Source: Lepidostoma basale
Taxonomy: Eukaryota; Arthropoda; Insecta; Trichoptera; Lepidostomatidae
NCBI GenBank assembly: GCA_022606425.2
Contig: JAHDVF020001337.1
Span: 299,563 to 363,562 of the forward strand
Direction of reading: 5' to 3'
DNA length: 64,000 bases
Each line of letters opens with the position of its first letter. The stretch's first letter is position 1. Position numbers and translations under genes: made by a program. The notes under the pieces are model-generated. The model did not search any database and was not told where the DNA came from. It saw nothing but the letters and a program-made list of their open reading frames with translations. Positions 62,845 through 64,000 of the stretch are shown here, piece by piece.

Positions 62845-63310
62845 TTACTATACAGAGTGGACACCTAGACCCTCAAAGTGAACACAAAGAATCGTATAGA
62901 ACACTTGAGTGTGCCTCCATCGCACAATGTTGCGGATCTCATGGACTGACATGGTCAGCAACAGTAAGGTGCTACATAGAGCCAGAGTAAGAAAATAATT
63001 GTAATCTGATGTGAAGTCTAGAAATCTATTTGGGACTGTCTTAATTCCCATCCATTCACGTATATTCCGGAGACAGGAAATCTGTCTTCTCTCCATACCT
63101 CGGCGGTCTTTTACTTTGCCCTCTATGATTAGATGCAGTCGCTTGTACTTCTGTCCTCTGAGCTTATGCCTCAGATAGGACACCTTCCGGACCTTAATGT
63201 CAGCCAGCAAATGTATATTAACTCTTGTTTTTTGTAGCATACTGACATTGCTGACTATATCGATCCCTGGAATGCATAGCATTCAACTATGCATCCATAT
63301 TTTTAATACT
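62845..63310. mobile_element. Lin-B LINE fragments in inverted arrangement
   Basis: 62845-62995 on the plus strand codes for RMLRISWTDMVSNS-like and VLHRARV-like peptides. 63000-63310 on the minus strand (frame 62848-63282) reads CIPGIDIVSNVSMLQKTRVN, LADIKVRKVSYLRHKLRGQK, RGMERRQISCLRNIREWMGI. The two overlap in the protein, so they are two copies or a duplicated inversion, not simple twin priming. Confidence 0.8.
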
Positions 63311-63311
63311 T

Positions 63312-64000
63312 CTTCTTCTTCTTCGATGGCCCTACAGCCCATATCGAGCCTTAGCCTCCAGTATTCTTCGCCTCCAACTCCTCCTGTCCTCCGCTTCGAC
63401 CCTCCAATCTGACACTCTTAACAATCTTGCTCTATGTCTCCCAACTTCATCCTCCCATCGCACCCTTGGTCGTCCAATTGGTTTTCTACCACCTGGGTGC
63501 CACTCCAGCAATCTTTTTGGGGTTCGCGATGACGGCATCCTCTGCACGTGACCGGCCCATCTCAGTCTATTCAGTCTGACCTGTGTGGAGAGACTGGGAG
63601 CTTTGTAAATATGGTACAGCTCGTCATTATGCCGCACTCTCCAGCCTTCACAGTGATTCACAGGTCCTAGAATTCTGCGCTTTCCCTTCTCAAAAGTATC
63701 CAGTCGCTCTGCGGTTGTGTCATTGTCCCTTACTCACATCCATAGGTCACTACTGTTCAAGGATGAATGCACGTATTACCCATCTCAGTCTATTCAGTCT
63801 GACCTGTGTGGAGAGACTGGGAGCTTTGTGAATATGGTACAGTTCGTCATTATGCCGCACTCTCCAGCCTTCACCGTCATTCACAGGTCCCAGAATTCTG
63901 CGCAGCACCCTTCTCTCAAAAGTATCCAGTCGCTCTGCGGATTTCGCTGTCATTGTCCACGCCTCACATCCATAGGTCACTACTGTTCAGGATGAATACT
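63312..64000 (-). mobile_element. Lin-C LINE, C-terminal fragment with internal duplication
   Basis: Minus frames 63750-63980 and 63332-63661 give YGCEAWTMTAKSAERLDTFE, RRVLRRILGPVNDGEGW, RVRHNDELYHIHKAPSLSTQ, VRLNRLRWAGHVQRMPSSRT, PKRLLEWHPGGRKPIGRPRV, RWEDEVGRHRARLLRV and SWRRRILEAKARYGL. A block of about 222 bases from 63556 is repeated from 63779. The left edge has (CTT)n. The element continues beyond the window. Confidence 0.9.

Overview
The window is eukaryotic nuclear DNA, AT-rich and saturated with decayed transposable elements. It most resembles a large insect genome (my inference from the LINE, SINE and small palindromic-element types; I cannot name the species). There is no dense gene order, no operon and no bacterial signal. 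Almost all recognisable protein-coding sequence is non-LTR retrotransposon (LINE) debris. The one long open frame, 26318-28870 on the minus strand (850 codons), encodes an AP-type endonuclease joined to a reverse transcriptase, and is the master-like copy (Lin-A) for many short 3' fragments ending in a (GTTA)n tail.

Layout. 1-9 kb: mostly unique AT-rich DNA with small palindromic elements, one SINE and a splice-like signal at 3877. 9-26 kb: palindromic elements, tRNA-headed SINEs (SINE1, SINE2) and fragments of several LINE families (called here Lin-A, B, D, E, F, G, H, I, J and C). 26-29 kb: the long Lin-A copy, directly followed by a second Lin-A piece in the same orientation. 29-55 kb: nested insertions, four of them with readable target-site duplications (LINE in LINE, LINE in SINE, two LINEs in palindromes). 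55-58 kb: Lin-B and a broken transposase-like gene. 58-64 kb: a minimal Lin-A derivative, a second splice-like signal at 60825 with a plausible pair of small coding exons, and a LINE cluster at the right edge.

Two signals go beyond ordinary repeats. First, at least six otherwise different palindromic families (Pal-A to Pal-H) carry the same compact fold in their arms: a CTGANGA-like box, one extra base, a 4-6 bp hairpin, GAAA, a self-complementary ACATGT, ACCGGT or ACAGCTGT, then C, A or T. This matches the hammerhead ribozyme core layout except for the extra base; several families also have a matching 3-5 bp stem I, with paired changes between copies. Second, two sites 57 kb apart on the plus strand (3877/3878 and 60825/60826) have a 3' splice site directly abutting GTAAGT, the arrangement of insect recursive-splicing ratchet points. 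The window may therefore lie inside a very long intron, or at the 3' end, of a plus-strand host gene.

LIMITS: everything was read by eye. Edges of repeat copies are usually good to about 10-20 bases. LINE clade names and the hammerhead and ratchet readings are inferences.
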